39,259 nt of DNA from an uncultured Blautia sp. (GCA_934394595.1 CAKRRX010000009.1:1-39259); one strand, 5' to 3'. Counted from the stretch's first letter, positions 18,501-27,272 are shown. Numbers and translations are program-made. The notes: a model not told the origin generated them from the letters alone.

Positions 18501-18843
18501 AGACAAGGAGATCGTGGAAAAAATGGATCCTACTTTGCAGTCTATACCGGTGTCCTATAAAAAGGATGGTACCTTCAGTAAAACTTCTTCGATTGCCACC
18601 AGAGAACAGTTTGATGTTCTGGGAAAATATGTAAAAACAAAGATTTCCCACATCCGGGAAAAAATCATGGAGGGAGATGTGCAGATTTCTCCCTATGTGC
18701 TGGGGAACAAAAAAGCCTGCACCTATTGTGCTTATTATTCCGTGTGTGGCTTTGATCCCAAGATCCAGGGATATGAATACAGAAGGCTGAAAAAATTTAC
18801 AGATGAAGAGCTTTGGGAAGCCTTTAGCAGGGAGGTGGAGTGA
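15523..18843 (+). CDS. addB: AddB subunit of the AddAB helicase-nuclease
   Basis: AddB (RexB-like in role) partners AddA to resect double-strand DNA ends up to a Chi site for RecA loading. The 1106-residue protein starts MSLQFIMGSSGIGKTHY with Walker A GSSGIGKT at 8-15. A degenerate helicase core follows, then a C-terminal RecB-type nuclease with the VIDYKTG active-site motif at about 908-914 (Asp910, Lys912). The 4Fe-4S pin holding the nuclease is complete: Cys769 (SACAFAHF) and Cys1066, Cys1069, Cys1075 (CTYCAYYSVC). Two ATGs compete at 15517 and 15523. The second is preferred because GGGAGG is then properly spaced and the N-terminus matches the family. It ends one base before the addA start codon. 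Confidence 0.95.
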   Translation: MSLQFIMGSSGIGKTHYACEQIIRESLEHPEKRYYIIVPEQFTMQTQRNVVEMHPGKGILNIDVLSFERLAYRIFEEVGGAREVLLDDTGKSMVLAKLVQKHKKELPYLGSQMNKAGYLDEVKSLISEFMQYDVKDEEMEEMLEKAGEESLLYRKMKDVELLYTSFKEYLEGHYITGEGVMDALRAAIPFSAKMKNSVVLLDGYTGFTPIQLHVIRELLIVCDRILVTVTMDARENPTGMGKPHQLFYMSKKMIHSLTGLTHDLEEPVLLKNREKGRFAGSPALGFLEQHLFRYKKAVYEKKQQEISLFAARSPIKEMEETARQIRRMVREEDLKYGEIAVITGNLEAYKSIASQVFEEAQIPYFLDEKHSILLNPFVEYIRAALEMVTNGFGYESVFRYLRCSLSAVTRGEADMLENYVLALGIRGFGKWSEKWVRIYRGMPEEDIQSLNEYREKFVAEVQSLAQGFQGGKKKVCEYCYSLYQFITECEIQKKLKEQELYFQEKGEKALEKEYAQIYGIVMELLDRMVEILGEEEITRAEFTQLLEVGFAKSKVALIPPSMDQVLVGDMERTRLKEIKVLFFVGVNEGNIPKNTDSGGMLTQMDREFFADQGMELAPGPKELMNTQRFYLYLNLTKPGQKLILSYCNSNGKGEPVSPAYLIHNILAMFPKCQVEEAEEKEYTLDGMELPATSMSCFLKGLEEGKKDPLFAELYSWYLLHPEYENKVRSLVEASLARKPADKISESVAKALYGEVSPYGATRLERFSACAFAHFLQYGLLLTQRAEYEFKAMDRGNVMHGALEKFAREVKKEGLKWASLTEEQRNTIIDRCVEEVTADYGNTVLKSSARNEYMIQRTKRILRRTVWAVQEQLKSGEFDPEGFEVVFQGGRIDRVDSMETEDGKLYVRVIDYKTGNTSFDLVSLYHGLQLQLMIYLDGAMQVEQNTHQDMEVIPAGVFYYNIKDPMIQEKIDADVEIVQEKVMKELQMNGLVQADKEIVEKMDPTLQSIPVSYKKDGTFSKTSSIATREQFDVLGKYVKTKISHIREKIMEGDVQISPYVLGNKKACTYCAYYSVCGFDPKIQGYEYRRLKKFTDEELWEAFSREVE

Positions 18844-18844
18844 G

Positions 18845-21800
18845 ATGGCGTTTTCATGGACAAAAGAGCAGGAACAGGTGATTTTTCTGCGAAACCGGAA
18901 TATTCTGGTCAGTGCAGCGGCAGGTTCCGGTAAAACAGCGGTTCTGGTACAGCGGATCTTAAGTAAAGTGACAGATCCCCACAATCCCGTAGATATTGAC
19001 AGGCTTCTGATCATGACCTTTACAAGGGCAGCAGCCGGGGAAATGCGGGAGCGTATTGCAGCAGCGCTGGAGGAGGCTCTTTATCAGAATCCGGACAATG
19101 AGCATCTGCAGCGCCAGACCACCTTGATCCATACGGCACAGATCACTACGATTGATGGATTTTGTGCCTATGTGATCCGCAATTATTTTCATCTGATCGG
19201 CCTGGATCCCGGGTACCGTACAGGAGAAGAAGGGGAGATGAAGCTCCTGAGGGAAGATGTAATGGCAAAGCTTCTGGAAGAGTATTATGCAAAGAAAGAG
19301 GAGAAGTTTCAGCACTTTGTGGAATGCTATGCCTCAGGAAAGGATGACGACGGGATAGGGGAAATGATCCATGGACTGTACGAAAAAGCCATGAGTCATC
19401 CCTATCCCGATGACTGGCTGGAAGAATGTATAGAATGTTATAAAAACACCGATATTGAAGCTATAAAAAATGAAGAATGGATGAATCTGTTATGGGAAAA
19501 TACCAAAACAGATTTAAAACAGGCCAAAACCCTGGCAGACAGGGCCAGGGAACTGTGCTGTGTGGCAGGAGGTCCTTATCTGTATGAGGAAGCTCTGACA
19601 GATGATCTTCTGATGATCTGGAATCTGGAAGAAAAAACAAAGAAAAAGGATTATGACGGAATTGCCGAAATCCTGAATGCAGGAAAGCCTTCTTTTTCCA
19701 GATTGTCCGGTAAGAAACCTAAAGAAGTGGTGGAGGAGACTTTGAAGGAGCAGGTGAAAATGCTCCGGGAAGAGGAAAAGGATATTTTAAAGGAACTGGG
19801 AAGCCGGTATTTTGCATTTCGGGAAGCAGAATTGCCAGAGCTTTTGGAGAGCTGCCGGGAGCCTGTGGAAATGCTGGTGGAACTGACTCGTGAGTTTATC
19901 AGCCGCTTTGCAGAGAAAAAACGGGAGAAAAACATTCTGGACTTCACAGATATGGAGCATTTTGCCCTGGAGATCCTGATGGAAAAGCAGGAAGACGGAA
20001 CCTTTCAGATGAGTCAGGCTGCCAGAGAGCTTTCCATGAAATATGAGGAAGTAATGGTGGACGAATACCAGGACAGCAACCTGGTTCAGGAAATGATCAC
20101 AAATTGTGTATCAGGCTGGGCGCAGCAGCGAAAAAACATTTTCATGGTAGGAGATGTGAAGCAGAGCATCTACAGCTTCCGTCTGGCAAGACCGGAGCTG
20201 TTTATGGAAAAGTATGAAAAATACAGTTTAACGGACAGCAAGGAACAGCGGATTGACCTTCATAAGAATTTCAGAAGCCGTACCCAGGTGCTGGAATGTG
20301 CCAATTTCATTTTCCGGCAGATCATGGGAAAGGATCTGGGCAAAATAGAATATGACGATGCTGCGGCTCTTTATCCGGGGGCAGCCTTCAAAGAGGGAGC
20401 CAGAGAGGAGTTCCTTTCCACAGAAGTACTGTTGGTGGAGTCTGACGGGGAAGAACTGGAGGACACTGTGACAGGGCAGGATACAAAGGAAATGGAAGCA
20501 CTGGCCATTTCTCACAGGATCCGGGAAATTGTGGGAAAAGAAAAGATCCTGGATAAGGAGACAGGGGAATACAGACCAGTTCGATATGGGGATATTGTGA
20601 TCCTCCTTCGCAGTGCCGCAGGCTGGACAGAGAGCTTTACAGAGGTGCTGTCCGCTCATGGGATTCCGGTATATGCCGCTTCCAAAACCGGATATTTTTC
20701 TGCTGTGGAGGTGGTGACTGTCCTGGATTATCTGCGGGTATGTGACAATCCCCTTCAGGATATTCCACTGGCAGGTGTATTAAAAGGCCCTATGGTGGGC
20801 TGCACTGCAGAAGAGCTGGCGGTTCTTCGGCAGGAACATCCAAAAGGGCTTTTGTATGAATGTGTGCAAAGCTTCCTTGATGCTGAAAAAAACAGGGAAA
20901 GCCTGCTTACGAAAGAAAAGAGACTTCTTCTAAAAGAAAAACTGCTCAGGTTTCAGGGGCTTCTTAATAAGATGCGGAACCTGGCAGTGTACACTCCTGT
21001 CCATGAACTGATCCTGAAGATCCTGCAGGACACAGGCTATGGAGATTATGCAAAAGCCCTGCCGGACGGTGGGCAAAGGGCTGCAAACCTTGCCATGCTG
21101 GTGGAAAAAGCCATGGAATATGAGAAAACCAGTTACCGGGGGCTGTTTAACTTTGTCCGGTATATTGAACAGCTGCAAAAATATGAGGTGGATTACGGAG
21201 AAGTAAATCTGTCCGGGGCAGGAGACGGCTCTGTACAGATCATGACCATCCACAAAAGTAAGGGACTTGAGTTCCCCGTTGTGATCCTGGCTGGAATGGG
21301 GAAAAAATTCAATTTCCAGGATCTTAATGCCAGGCTTTTGATCCATGCAGATTACGGACTTGGAACAGATGCAATTTTGCCGGACAGGCGGATCGTTGTT
21401 TCCACCTTAAATAAGCAGGTGATCCGAAGAAGGCTTTTGGAGGAATGCCTTGGAGAGGAAATCCGTATTCTGTATGTGGCGCTTACAAGGGCAAAGGAAA
21501 AACTGATCATGACAGGAACCATTTCCAACCTGGATAAGAGATTATTATCATTGTCTGGATTAAGGGATAATGAACAGGAGCTGCTTCCGGCAGGAACCAG
21601 ATTAGATGCAAGGAATTACTGGGATTATGTACTTCCTGCACTGGCAAGGCACAGATGTATGGATGAGCTTTATGAAGAAGCAGGGCTTCCTCTTGCTGAG
21701 GAAAATCTCCTTTATGAGGATTCGGCAGAATTTCAGGTGAAGCGTATCACAGCTGCCATGCTTGTGGAAGCTGAGGTGGTAGAGCAGGCTGCCGGACAGA

Positions 21801-22609
21801 TGGAAGGGGATCTTTTAAGAGATTGGAATCCAAAGAAGGTTTACGACCAGACTATACGGGAACAGTTAAATGAGAGGTTTGGCTTTGTATATCCTTATGA
21901 ATACCGCAGAGAGATCCCGGTAAAGGTCAGCGTGTCGGAGCTGAAAAAAAGAAGCTATGAGGAAGAGTTTCTGATTCCGAAGATTTTTGCAGAGAGCGAA
22001 GAACAGGAATCCAAAGAACTGATGGCAGGGAAAGATCTGGAAATTACCCCGATCATTCCTCGTTTTATTGAGAAGAAAACAGAGGAGATTACCGGAGCTG
22101 CCAGGGGAACTGCCTACCACCGGGTAATGGAATGTCTGGAATACAGCAAAGTACAGTCAGTCCAGGAACTGAAAGAGCAGGTAAAGGCACTGGTAGAATC
22201 AGGAAAAATGACGGAGGAAGAGGCAGTCTGCGTGAGGATTTCTGATCTTGAAATCTTTGTGGAAAGTGATCTTGGAAAACGGATGAAAGAAGCTGCAGGC
22301 TGTGGAATGCTTTTTCGGGAGCAGCCTTTTATGATCGCAAAACCGGCTTCTGAAATACAAAAAGGATGGCCGGAGGAAGAGCGTGTACTGGTTCAGGGAA
22401 TCATTGATGCCTATTTTCTGGAAGGGCAGGAAATTGTTCTGGTAGACTATAAGACAGACTATGTACGAAAAGGTGAGGAGCAAAAGCTTATAGATCTGTA
22501 TCATATCCAGCTGGAAGATTATGCTCAGGCGCTGGAGAGTATGACAGGAAGAAAAGTAAAAGAAAAACATATTTATTCCTTTGCATTGAAAAAATCAATA
22601 TTGTTATAA
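18845..22609 (+). CDS. addA: AddA subunit of the AddAB helicase-nuclease
   Basis: UvrD-type 3'-5' helicase with a C-terminal nuclease, the motor of the AddAB recombination complex. The 1254-residue product has the Q-motif FSWTKEQEQ, Walker A AAAGSGKT at 24-31, the DEYQD motif II at 406-410, the MTIHKSKGLEFPVV motif V near 800, and LYVALTRAKEKL motif VI. The nuclease domain ends with VLVDYKTDY (Asp1201, Lys1203). The ATG at 18845 follows the addB TGA by one base and a GGAGG (18835-18839) inside the addB end, so the pair is coupled. A longer in-frame start at 18803 lies within addB and is rejected. Together with AddB both nuclease motifs look catalytically intact. Confidence 0.96.
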   Translation: MAFSWTKEQEQVIFLRNRNILVSAAAGSGKTAVLVQRILSKVTDPHNPVDIDRLLIMTFTRAAAGEMRERIAAALEEALYQNPDNEHLQRQTTLIHTAQITTIDGFCAYVIRNYFHLIGLDPGYRTGEEGEMKLLREDVMAKLLEEYYAKKEEKFQHFVECYASGKDDDGIGEMIHGLYEKAMSHPYPDDWLEECIECYKNTDIEAIKNEEWMNLLWENTKTDLKQAKTLADRARELCCVAGGPYLYEEALTDDLLMIWNLEEKTKKKDYDGIAEILNAGKPSFSRLSGKKPKEVVEETLKEQVKMLREEEKDILKELGSRYFAFREAELPELLESCREPVEMLVELTREFISRFAEKKREKNILDFTDMEHFALEILMEKQEDGTFQMSQAARELSMKYEEVMVDEYQDSNLVQEMITNCVSGWAQQRKNIFMVGDVKQSIYSFRLARPELFMEKYEKYSLTDSKEQRIDLHKNFRSRTQVLECANFIFRQIMGKDLGKIEYDDAAALYPGAAFKEGAREEFLSTEVLLVESDGEELEDTVTGQDTKEMEALAISHRIREIVGKEKILDKETGEYRPVRYGDIVILLRSAAGWTESFTEVLSAHGIPVYAASKTGYFSAVEVVTVLDYLRVCDNPLQDIPLAGVLKGPMVGCTAEELAVLRQEHPKGLLYECVQSFLDAEKNRESLLTKEKRLLLKEKLLRFQGLLNKMRNLAVYTPVHELILKILQDTGYGDYAKALPDGGQRAANLAMLVEKAMEYEKTSYRGLFNFVRYIEQLQKYEVDYGEVNLSGAGDGSVQIMTIHKSKGLEFPVVILAGMGKKFNFQDLNARLLIHADYGLGTDAILPDRRIVVSTLNKQVIRRRLLEECLGEEIRILYVALTRAKEKLIMTGTISNLDKRLLSLSGLRDNEQELLPAGTRLDARNYWDYVLPALARHRCMDELYEEAGLPLAEENLLYEDSAEFQVKRITAAMLVEAEVVEQAAGQMEGDLLRDWNPKKVYDQTIREQLNERFGFVYPYEYRREIPVKVSVSELKKRSYEEEFLIPKIFAESEEQESKELMAGKDLEITPIIPRFIEKKTEEITGAARGTAYHRVMECLEYSKVQSVQELKEQVKALVESGKMTEEEAVCVRISDLEIFVESDLGKRMKEAAGCGMLFREQPFMIAKPASEIQKGWPEEERVLVQGIIDAYFLEGQEIVLVDYKTDYVRKGEEQKLIDLYHIQLEDYAQALESMTGRKVKEKHIYSFALKKSILL

Positions 22610-22613
22610 AAAA

Positions 22614-22649
22614 CGGCAGGGCGGAGAGTTCAGACTCTCCATCCTGCCG
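22614..22649. terminator. Bidirectional terminator between addA and the RNA methyltransferase
   Basis: CGGCAGG (22614-22620) pairs with CCTGCCG (22643-22649), and GGAGAGT (22623-22629) with ACTCTCC (22634-22640). On the minus strand the stem is followed by a run of T (complement of 22609-22613); on the plus strand by an AT-rich GATATTTATTTTT tail. The loop holds the stop codon of the minus-strand gene. Confidence 0.85.
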
Positions 22650-24039
22650 GATATTTATTTTTCAGGGTCTGGCCAACCAGTTTTCCAAAACCAAGGGGAT
22701 AGCCCTGTACACAGAGAAGATGCCATCCTTTTTCGTGGGCTGCTTCTCCTGGCTCAATGATCAGGGTTTCACCTTTTAGATATCGTTCCAGTCTGGGATC
22801 TTCTACGGACAGAGAAATCACTGCCTGTGCTTCTCCTTTTCTCAGGGCAAGGGCCAGAGGCTGAGATGGTTCGAAACGATTTTTCTTCAGGTCGCCCAGG
22901 TACAGGCCATTTCGCAGGAAGGTAATCCCGCAAAAATTGCAGGACACAGGGGGAAGGTAATAGACCTTGTCTGCACGAACCTCCATCCTGTTCCAGTCAA
23001 TGGGCTGACCGCCAATGGATTTCAGGCCGATTTCCCGGAAGAATTCTTCCAGATATTTGCGGATGGCAGGAGCCAGAGGTGAGCCTTTCGCTGTAAGTGC
23101 AGATGGACCTGCCTGGCCCTCTTTTTGCAGAAGAGCAAGAAAATGTCCCTCTCCCTGCATTTTGTGGGGGAAAATGCGGACACATTTTTCAAGCTCCGGA
23201 TTTTGGTCTCCCCAGCTTGGAACTCCGGCGGAAAATCCGGGATAATCCTCCATGGACACAAGAAAGAGTGAGGGACGTTCCTTAAGAAGCCAGGAAATTA
23301 CTTCCTCATCTTCAGCTGGCGCAAAGGTGCAGGTGGAGTAAAGAAGCAGACCGCCAGGCTGGAGCATATCAGCTGCATTTAGTGCCAGCTGCTTCTGAAT
23401 CTGGGAGAGCTCCTGAGACTTTTCAGGAGTCCAGTCCTTTGCAAGGGCTTCCTCCTTTCGGAACATTCCCTCTCCGGAGCATGGGGCATCCAGAATGATC
23501 TTGTGGAAAAATTCCGGGAAATACTTAACCAGTTTTTCTGGCTTTTCGTTTGCAACAAAAAGGTTGGGAACACCAAACAGCTCCAGATTGCGAAGAAGTG
23601 CCCGGGCTCTTGAAGTACTGATGTCATTGGCAACCAGAAGTCCCTGACCTTCCAGGGCTGCTCCAAGAGCAGTGGCTTTTCCCCCCGGGGCTGCACACAG
23701 ATCCAGGACATATTCACCGGGCTGTACCGGGATCCGGGAGGCCGGTGTCATGGCACTGGGCTCCTGAAGGTAATAAAGCCCTGCCTGGTAAAGGGGACAG
23801 CGGGAGGGGCGAATCTCTTCATTGTAAAAATACCCATTTGAAATCCATGGGATTTTTTTTACCTCAAAGGGGACGATCTTTTCAAATTCTTCGCAGGAGA
23901 TCTTTGCAGTATTGACACGCAGCCCATAGGTGCGGGGCTGGTCATAGGCTGCAAGAAATGCGTCATAATCGTCTTTTAGCATATCTTTCATACGCTCCAG
24001 GAAGGCCTGGGGCAAAGCTGTGATCTTTTCTGAATCCAT
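22630..24039 (-). CDS. RsmF-like rRNA cytosine-C5 methyltransferase (NOL1/NOP2/Sun family)
   Basis: SAM-dependent m5C RNA methyltransferase of 469 residues. An N-terminal Nop2/Sun RNA-binding region (about 1-105) precedes the Rossmann domain with DLCAAPGGK (motif I, 113-121). Motif IV DAPCSGEGMF carries Cys187 and motif VI LYSTCTF carries Cys237; these are the paired cysteines for product release and catalysis. A C-terminal RsmF/YebU-type extension (about 290-469), including a PUA-like end, is present. The likely target is 16S rRNA, but the exact base cannot be told. It is divergent from the pseudouridine synthase gene, another RNA modification enzyme. The ATG has AAGGAGC upstream and a near-perfect promoter at 24073-24101. 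Its last codons form the shared terminator. Confidence 0.92.
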   Translation of the reverse strand: MDSEKITALPQAFLERMKDMLKDDYDAFLAAYDQPRTYGLRVNTAKISCEEFEKIVPFEVKKIPWISNGYFYNEEIRPSRCPLYQAGLYYLQEPSAMTPASRIPVQPGEYVLDLCAAPGGKATALGAALEGQGLLVANDISTSRARALLRNLELFGVPNLFVANEKPEKLVKYFPEFFHKIILDAPCSGEGMFRKEEALAKDWTPEKSQELSQIQKQLALNAADMLQPGGLLLYSTCTFAPAEDEEVISWLLKERPSLFLVSMEDYPGFSAGVPSWGDQNPELEKCVRIFPHKMQGEGHFLALLQKEGQAGPSALTAKGSPLAPAIRKYLEEFFREIGLKSIGGQPIDWNRMEVRADKVYYLPPVSCNFCGITFLRNGLYLGDLKKNRFEPSQPLALALRKGEAQAVISLSVEDPRLERYLKGETLIIEPGEAAHEKGWHLLCVQGYPLGFGKLVGQTLKNKYPAGWRV

Positions 24040-24072
24040 AAGGAAGCTCCTTGCTTTAGGTTTTATGGGGTA

Positions 24073-24101
24073 AGTATAGCGAATGCGGGGAGGAAAGTCA
24101 A
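24073..24101 (-). promoter_or_regulatory. Sigma-A promoter for the RNA methyltransferase gene
   Basis: Read on the minus strand, TTGACT (complement of 24096-24101) and TATACT (complement of 24073-24078) are separated by 17 bases. The start codon lies 34 bases downstream. Confidence 0.8.
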
Positions 24102-24164
24102 ATTTGTGTTCAGGTTCTGGAATATTTTAGTATATTTTGCGGTTTTACCAGAGGAGATTTTGTG

Positions 24165-24227
24165 CTACACTAAAGTGTAGATGATATCAGGGGCAAAAAG
24201 GCCAAAATACCTTTTGCCCCTAACATC
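24165..24227 (+). promoter_or_regulatory. Palindrome and long hairpin ahead of the pseudouridine synthase gene
   Basis: CTACACT-AA-AGTGTAG (24165-24180) is a 16-base near-perfect palindrome, operator-like. It is followed by a hairpin with GGGGCAAAAAGG (24190-24201) pairing CCTTTTGCCCC (24210-24220), extendable outward through TGAT..AGG / CCT..ATCA to 24227 with two mismatches. No T run follows, so this is not a standard terminator. The 45 bases from its end to the ATG contain the ribosome site. A clear promoter for the + strand gene was not found. Confidence 0.45.
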
Positions 24228-24271
24228 AGGTGTTAAAACATTTATCTGGAAGTGCTTCAGGAGCAGAAAAA

Positions 24272-25270
24272 ATGGAACGTTATCTTGAATGGAATATTGC
24301 AGAACCTGCAAAAGTAGGGGATTTTCTTCGCATACAGGCCGGATTTACCAAAAAACAGATCAGCCAGGCAAAATTCAGAAAAGATGGAATTCAGAAAAAT
24401 GGAACTCAGTGCCGGGTGACAGAATCTCTTTTTCCAGGAGACGTGCTTCGAGTGTATCTGGAAAGAGCAGACAGAAAAACGGAAGACCATCTGTGTGAGA
24501 AAAATCCACAGAAGAGGGAAGCCCTGCTTTTACCAGAAAAAGCAATGCAGAAATGGAGTGGTTCAGCTGCTGAAGTGGATCCGGGGAAGCTTTGTATTGT
24601 GTACGAGGATGAGGATATTTTGGTTGTGGATAAGCCGGCAGGTCTTGTGACTCATCCTGTGGGTGTACATAAAAGCGACACCCTGTCAGGCCTGGTGGAT
24701 GGCTATTTTCGAAATCAGAATGAAAGTACGCTTATTCGTTCCATTGGACGGCTGGATAAGGAAACTTCCGGGCTTTTGCTTTTTGCCAGAAACCAGATTG
24801 CCGCAGCAAGGCTTCAGCAGCAAAGAGAAGAGGGAATTTTGCAGAAAACCTATCTGGCAGCGGCATCTGGAACTTTTCCAGAGGAGAAAAGATGTGGTAC
24901 GATCTGTATCCCCATTGGAAAAGACCCCGAAAATCCTTTGAGGATGGCTGTGTCAGCAGACGGATCACTGTCTGGATGCAAAAAGGCTGTCACACATTTT
25001 CGTGTTTTGAAAGAAATGGGGGATAATTCTCTTTTGAAGGTGTGGCTGGAAACCGGACGGACCCACCAGATCCGGGTGCATATGGCAAGTGTGAGGCATC
25101 CTCTTTTAGGAGATACGCTGTATAATCCCCAAGAAGGTTCCGGAGACTTTAAAAGGGCTGCTCTTCACGCATGGAAGCTTTGCTTTTTGCAGCCTTTTAC
25201 CGGCAGGAAAATGATTCTGGAGGCGCCGCTTCCAGATGATTTTATAACCTTTCAGAATCAGAAATTCTGA
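24272..25270 (+). CDS. RluA/RluD-family pseudouridine synthase
   Basis: Isomerises specific uridines in RNA (usually 23S rRNA) to pseudouridine. The 332-residue product has an S4-like N-terminal segment (about 1-60, with DFLRIQAGFTKKQISQAKF) and the catalytic domain. The signature IGRLDKETSGLLLFAR carries the catalytic Asp162. VVDKPAGLVTHP near 112-123 and GRTHQIRVHMASVRHPLLGD near 263-282 complete the family motifs. The ATG at 24272 is favoured by AGGAG 10 bases ahead; a GTG at 24230 would add 14 residues but lacks a ribosome site. RluA, RluC and RluD cannot be told apart with confidence here. Confidence 0.93.
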   Translation: MERYLEWNIAEPAKVGDFLRIQAGFTKKQISQAKFRKDGIQKNGTQCRVTESLFPGDVLRVYLERADRKTEDHLCEKNPQKREALLLPEKAMQKWSGSAAEVDPGKLCIVYEDEDILVVDKPAGLVTHPVGVHKSDTLSGLVDGYFRNQNESTLIRSIGRLDKETSGLLLFARNQIAAARLQQQREEGILQKTYLAAASGTFPEEKRCGTICIPIGKDPENPLRMAVSADGSLSGCKKAVTHFRVLKEMGDNSLLKVWLETGRTHQIRVHMASVRHPLLGDTLYNPQEGSGDFKRAALHAWKLCFLQPFTGRKMILEAPLPDDFITFQNQKF

Positions 25271-25297
25271 AATTTATTACCAGGGAGGGAAATGTAA

Positions 25298-26602
25298 ATG
25301 AAGGAAAGAAAGAGATGGCTCAGTATGGTACTGAGTCTGGTTATGGCGGTGTGCTGCTTCTTTTCACCGCTGATGGTGCAGGCAGAAGAAACAGAAACCT
25401 TTACCAAAAAGAAGGTGGTGGTACTGGATCCCGGACACGGGGGAAGAGAAGCAGGCTCCTATGCAGTACATAATGGACATGTGTACAGGGAAGAGGAGAT
25501 TAACTGGAAAATCGCACAGTACACCATGCAGGAACTGAAGAAATATCCGGATATCGAGGTTTATCTTACCAAATCCAAGAAGCAGACCATGAGTCTGGTT
25601 TCCCGTGTAAGAAAAGCAAAATCCTACGATGCAGATCTTCTGGTAAGCCAGCATGTCAATGATGGTGGAAGTCCTTATCCAAAGGGAGCTTCCGTGCTGA
25701 TATCCAGAGGAACCTACCGTCCCTATCTGGCAGAAAGAGAAAAGTTATTTGGAAAATGTGTGATACGTGAGCTTAGAAAGCTGGGAATCGCCAGGCGCTA
25801 TCCATCCACCGGCGGAATGGAATATCGGATGACTGAGGATGGCAGCAGGTATCCCAATGGCGCCAAAAGAGATTATTATGGAATTGTGGCTCAAAGTGTG
25901 GAACAGAATATTCCAGGAGTAATTATTGAGCATGCTTTTATCACCAATGCATCCGATGCAGGAAATTATCTGCGCACAAATAAGCAGCTGAAAAAGCTGG
26001 GGCAGGCAGATGCAAGGGCAATTGTCCAGTATTTTAACAAGGTTTCCCATATAAAAGAGAAAAAAGATACGGTCATCCCAGATAAAAAGAACGGATGGAA
26101 GCAGGTAGGGAAAAGCACCTGTTATTACATAAAAGGAAAAAGACAGAAGAACAAACTTCTGAACTTGGATGATGGAATTTATTACGTTGACAGGAAAGGC
26201 AGAAGGGTTTCCGGGTGGAGAACTATAGATGGAGAGCGTTATTATTTCGATAAAGAAAATAACGGAAAAGCTCATACCGGCTGGCTGACATCGGGAGAGG
26301 ATGTCTATTGTTTCAGCAAAAAAGGTGTGATGTATAAAAATGCATTATTTACTTCATCCAGTGGAAAAATCTGTATCCTGGGAAAAGATGGAAAGCGGTG
26401 CAGCGGATGGTGTACTTATCACGGAAAGAAATTTTACATAGATGCTTCCGGATATGCCCATACCGGCTGGCTGAATGAAAACGGAAAGTGGTATTATTTC
26501 CACGAAAAAACAGGGGTTATGTATAAAAGCTGTACCCTGAAAACCACTTCAGGAGAAGCCTTTCGATTTAATTCCAGAGGTGTATGCACCAACCGGATAT
26601 AA
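25298..26602 (+). CDS. Secreted N-acetylmuramoyl-L-alanine amidase with wall-binding repeats
   Basis: Zinc-dependent peptidoglycan amidase (Amidase_3, LytC/AmiC type) that cuts between muramic acid and the stem peptide. The 434-residue protein has a signal peptide (about 1-29, cut after VQA). The catalytic domain has zinc ligands His47 (DPGHGG), a Glu of the REEEINW motif (65-67) and His119 (SQHVND). The catalytic Glu211 lies in VIIEHAFITN. The C-terminus (about 255-434) carries YYF/GW-rich choline-binding-like repeats such as GWRTIDGERYYFDK, GWLTSGEDVYCFSKKG and GWLNENGKWYYFHEKTG, which anchor it to the wall. It is 27 bases after the pseudouridine synthase gene with a GGGAGGG ribosome site, and may act in division or sporulation-related wall turnover. 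Confidence 0.93.
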   Translation: MKERKRWLSMVLSLVMAVCCFFSPLMVQAEETETFTKKKVVVLDPGHGGREAGSYAVHNGHVYREEEINWKIAQYTMQELKKYPDIEVYLTKSKKQTMSLVSRVRKAKSYDADLLVSQHVNDGGSPYPKGASVLISRGTYRPYLAEREKLFGKCVIRELRKLGIARRYPSTGGMEYRMTEDGSRYPNGAKRDYYGIVAQSVEQNIPGVIIEHAFITNASDAGNYLRTNKQLKKLGQADARAIVQYFNKVSHIKEKKDTVIPDKKNGWKQVGKSTCYYIKGKRQKNKLLNLDDGIYYVDRKGRRVSGWRTIDGERYYFDKENNGKAHTGWLTSGEDVYCFSKKGVMYKNALFTSSSGKICILGKDGKRCSGWCTYHGKKFYIDASGYAHTGWLNENGKWYYFHEKTGVMYKSCTLKTTSGEAFRFNSRGVCTNRI

Positions 26603-26647
26603 ACAGTATCCTGCCTTCAGGGAAAATAGAAAAGGAGAAAAAGGACA

Positions 26648-27145
26648 ATGACAGTAAATGATATCATATGCAAGATGATCACCTATTCAAATGGGAATAA
26701 GCACGACATTGCTCATTTCCTGAAAGTTTACACCTATGCCAGAATTATCGGGGAAATGGAAAACCTGGAGGAGAACCAGCAGAAAACACTGGAGATCGCA
26801 GCTGTGATCCATGACATTGCCTGCCCGGTATGCAGGGAAAAATATGGAAACACAAATGGTGCAAATCAGGAAAAAGAAAGCCCGGTTCTTGTGGAAAACT
26901 TTTTAAAAGATACAGATGTAGAGCCAAAAATGAAAGAAAGGATCAATTTTCTCGTAAGCCATCACCACACCTATACAGGCGTAGATGGCCTGGATTACCG
27001 GATCCTTCTGGAAGCAGATTTTCTTGTAAATGCGGATGAAGGACAGATGTCCCAGGAAGCAATTGAAACAGCCAGAGAGCGGGTGTTTGAGACGGCTGCG
27101 GGAAAGAAGCTTCTCACAGAGATTTACAGATTGGAGGAAGAATAA
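26648..27145 (+). CDS. HD-domain phosphohydrolase
   Basis: Small HD-superfamily protein of 165 residues, presumed metal-dependent phosphohydrolase acting on a nucleotide or similar substrate. Visible are the first His in HDIAHFLKVYTYAR (19-32), the AAVIHDIACP signature with the His-Asp pair (about 51-60), a downstream VSHHHTYTG with further His ligands (about 104-112) and an LLEADFLVNADEG segment with the final Asp. This matches single-domain HD proteins typical of gut Firmicutes. It follows the amidase by 45 bases with an AAGGAGAAAAAGG ribosome site and is closed by the strong terminator at 27241-27272. Substrate unknown. Confidence 0.88.
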   Translation: MTVNDIICKMITYSNGNKHDIAHFLKVYTYARIIGEMENLEENQQKTLEIAAVIHDIACPVCREKYGNTNGANQEKESPVLVENFLKDTDVEPKMKERINFLVSHHHTYTGVDGLDYRILLEADFLVNADEGQMSQEAIETARERVFETAAGKKLLTEIYRLEEE

Positions 27146-27240
27146 AGGACGGATATTAGCCCCGGGGCGTGCTAGAGGGTGTTTAAAAAAGGCTGCGGCA
27201 AACAAAGGAATCTGTAATGGGAATCGTAAAAACGGGAAAA

Positions 27241-27272
27241 GTGTCAACAAATGATTTGTTGACACTTTTTTT
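27241..27272 (+). terminator. Intrinsic terminator, overlapping the next promoter
   Basis: GTGTCAACAAAT (27241-27252) pairs perfectly with ATTTGTTGACAC (27254-27265) around one base, followed by seven T residues. Its right arm contains the TTGACA of the next promoter. Confidence 0.93.

Noticed and set aside
18803..18844. Longer AddA start within addB
   Set aside because: It overlaps addB coding sequence and has no family counterpart; the ATG at 18845 with GGAGG is clearly better.
27146..27240. GCCCCGGGGC palindrome and a GAGGGTGTTTAAA stretch resembling an insertion-sequence end
   Set aside because: No matching opposite end, target duplication or transposase fragment nearby, so an IS remnant cannot be supported.
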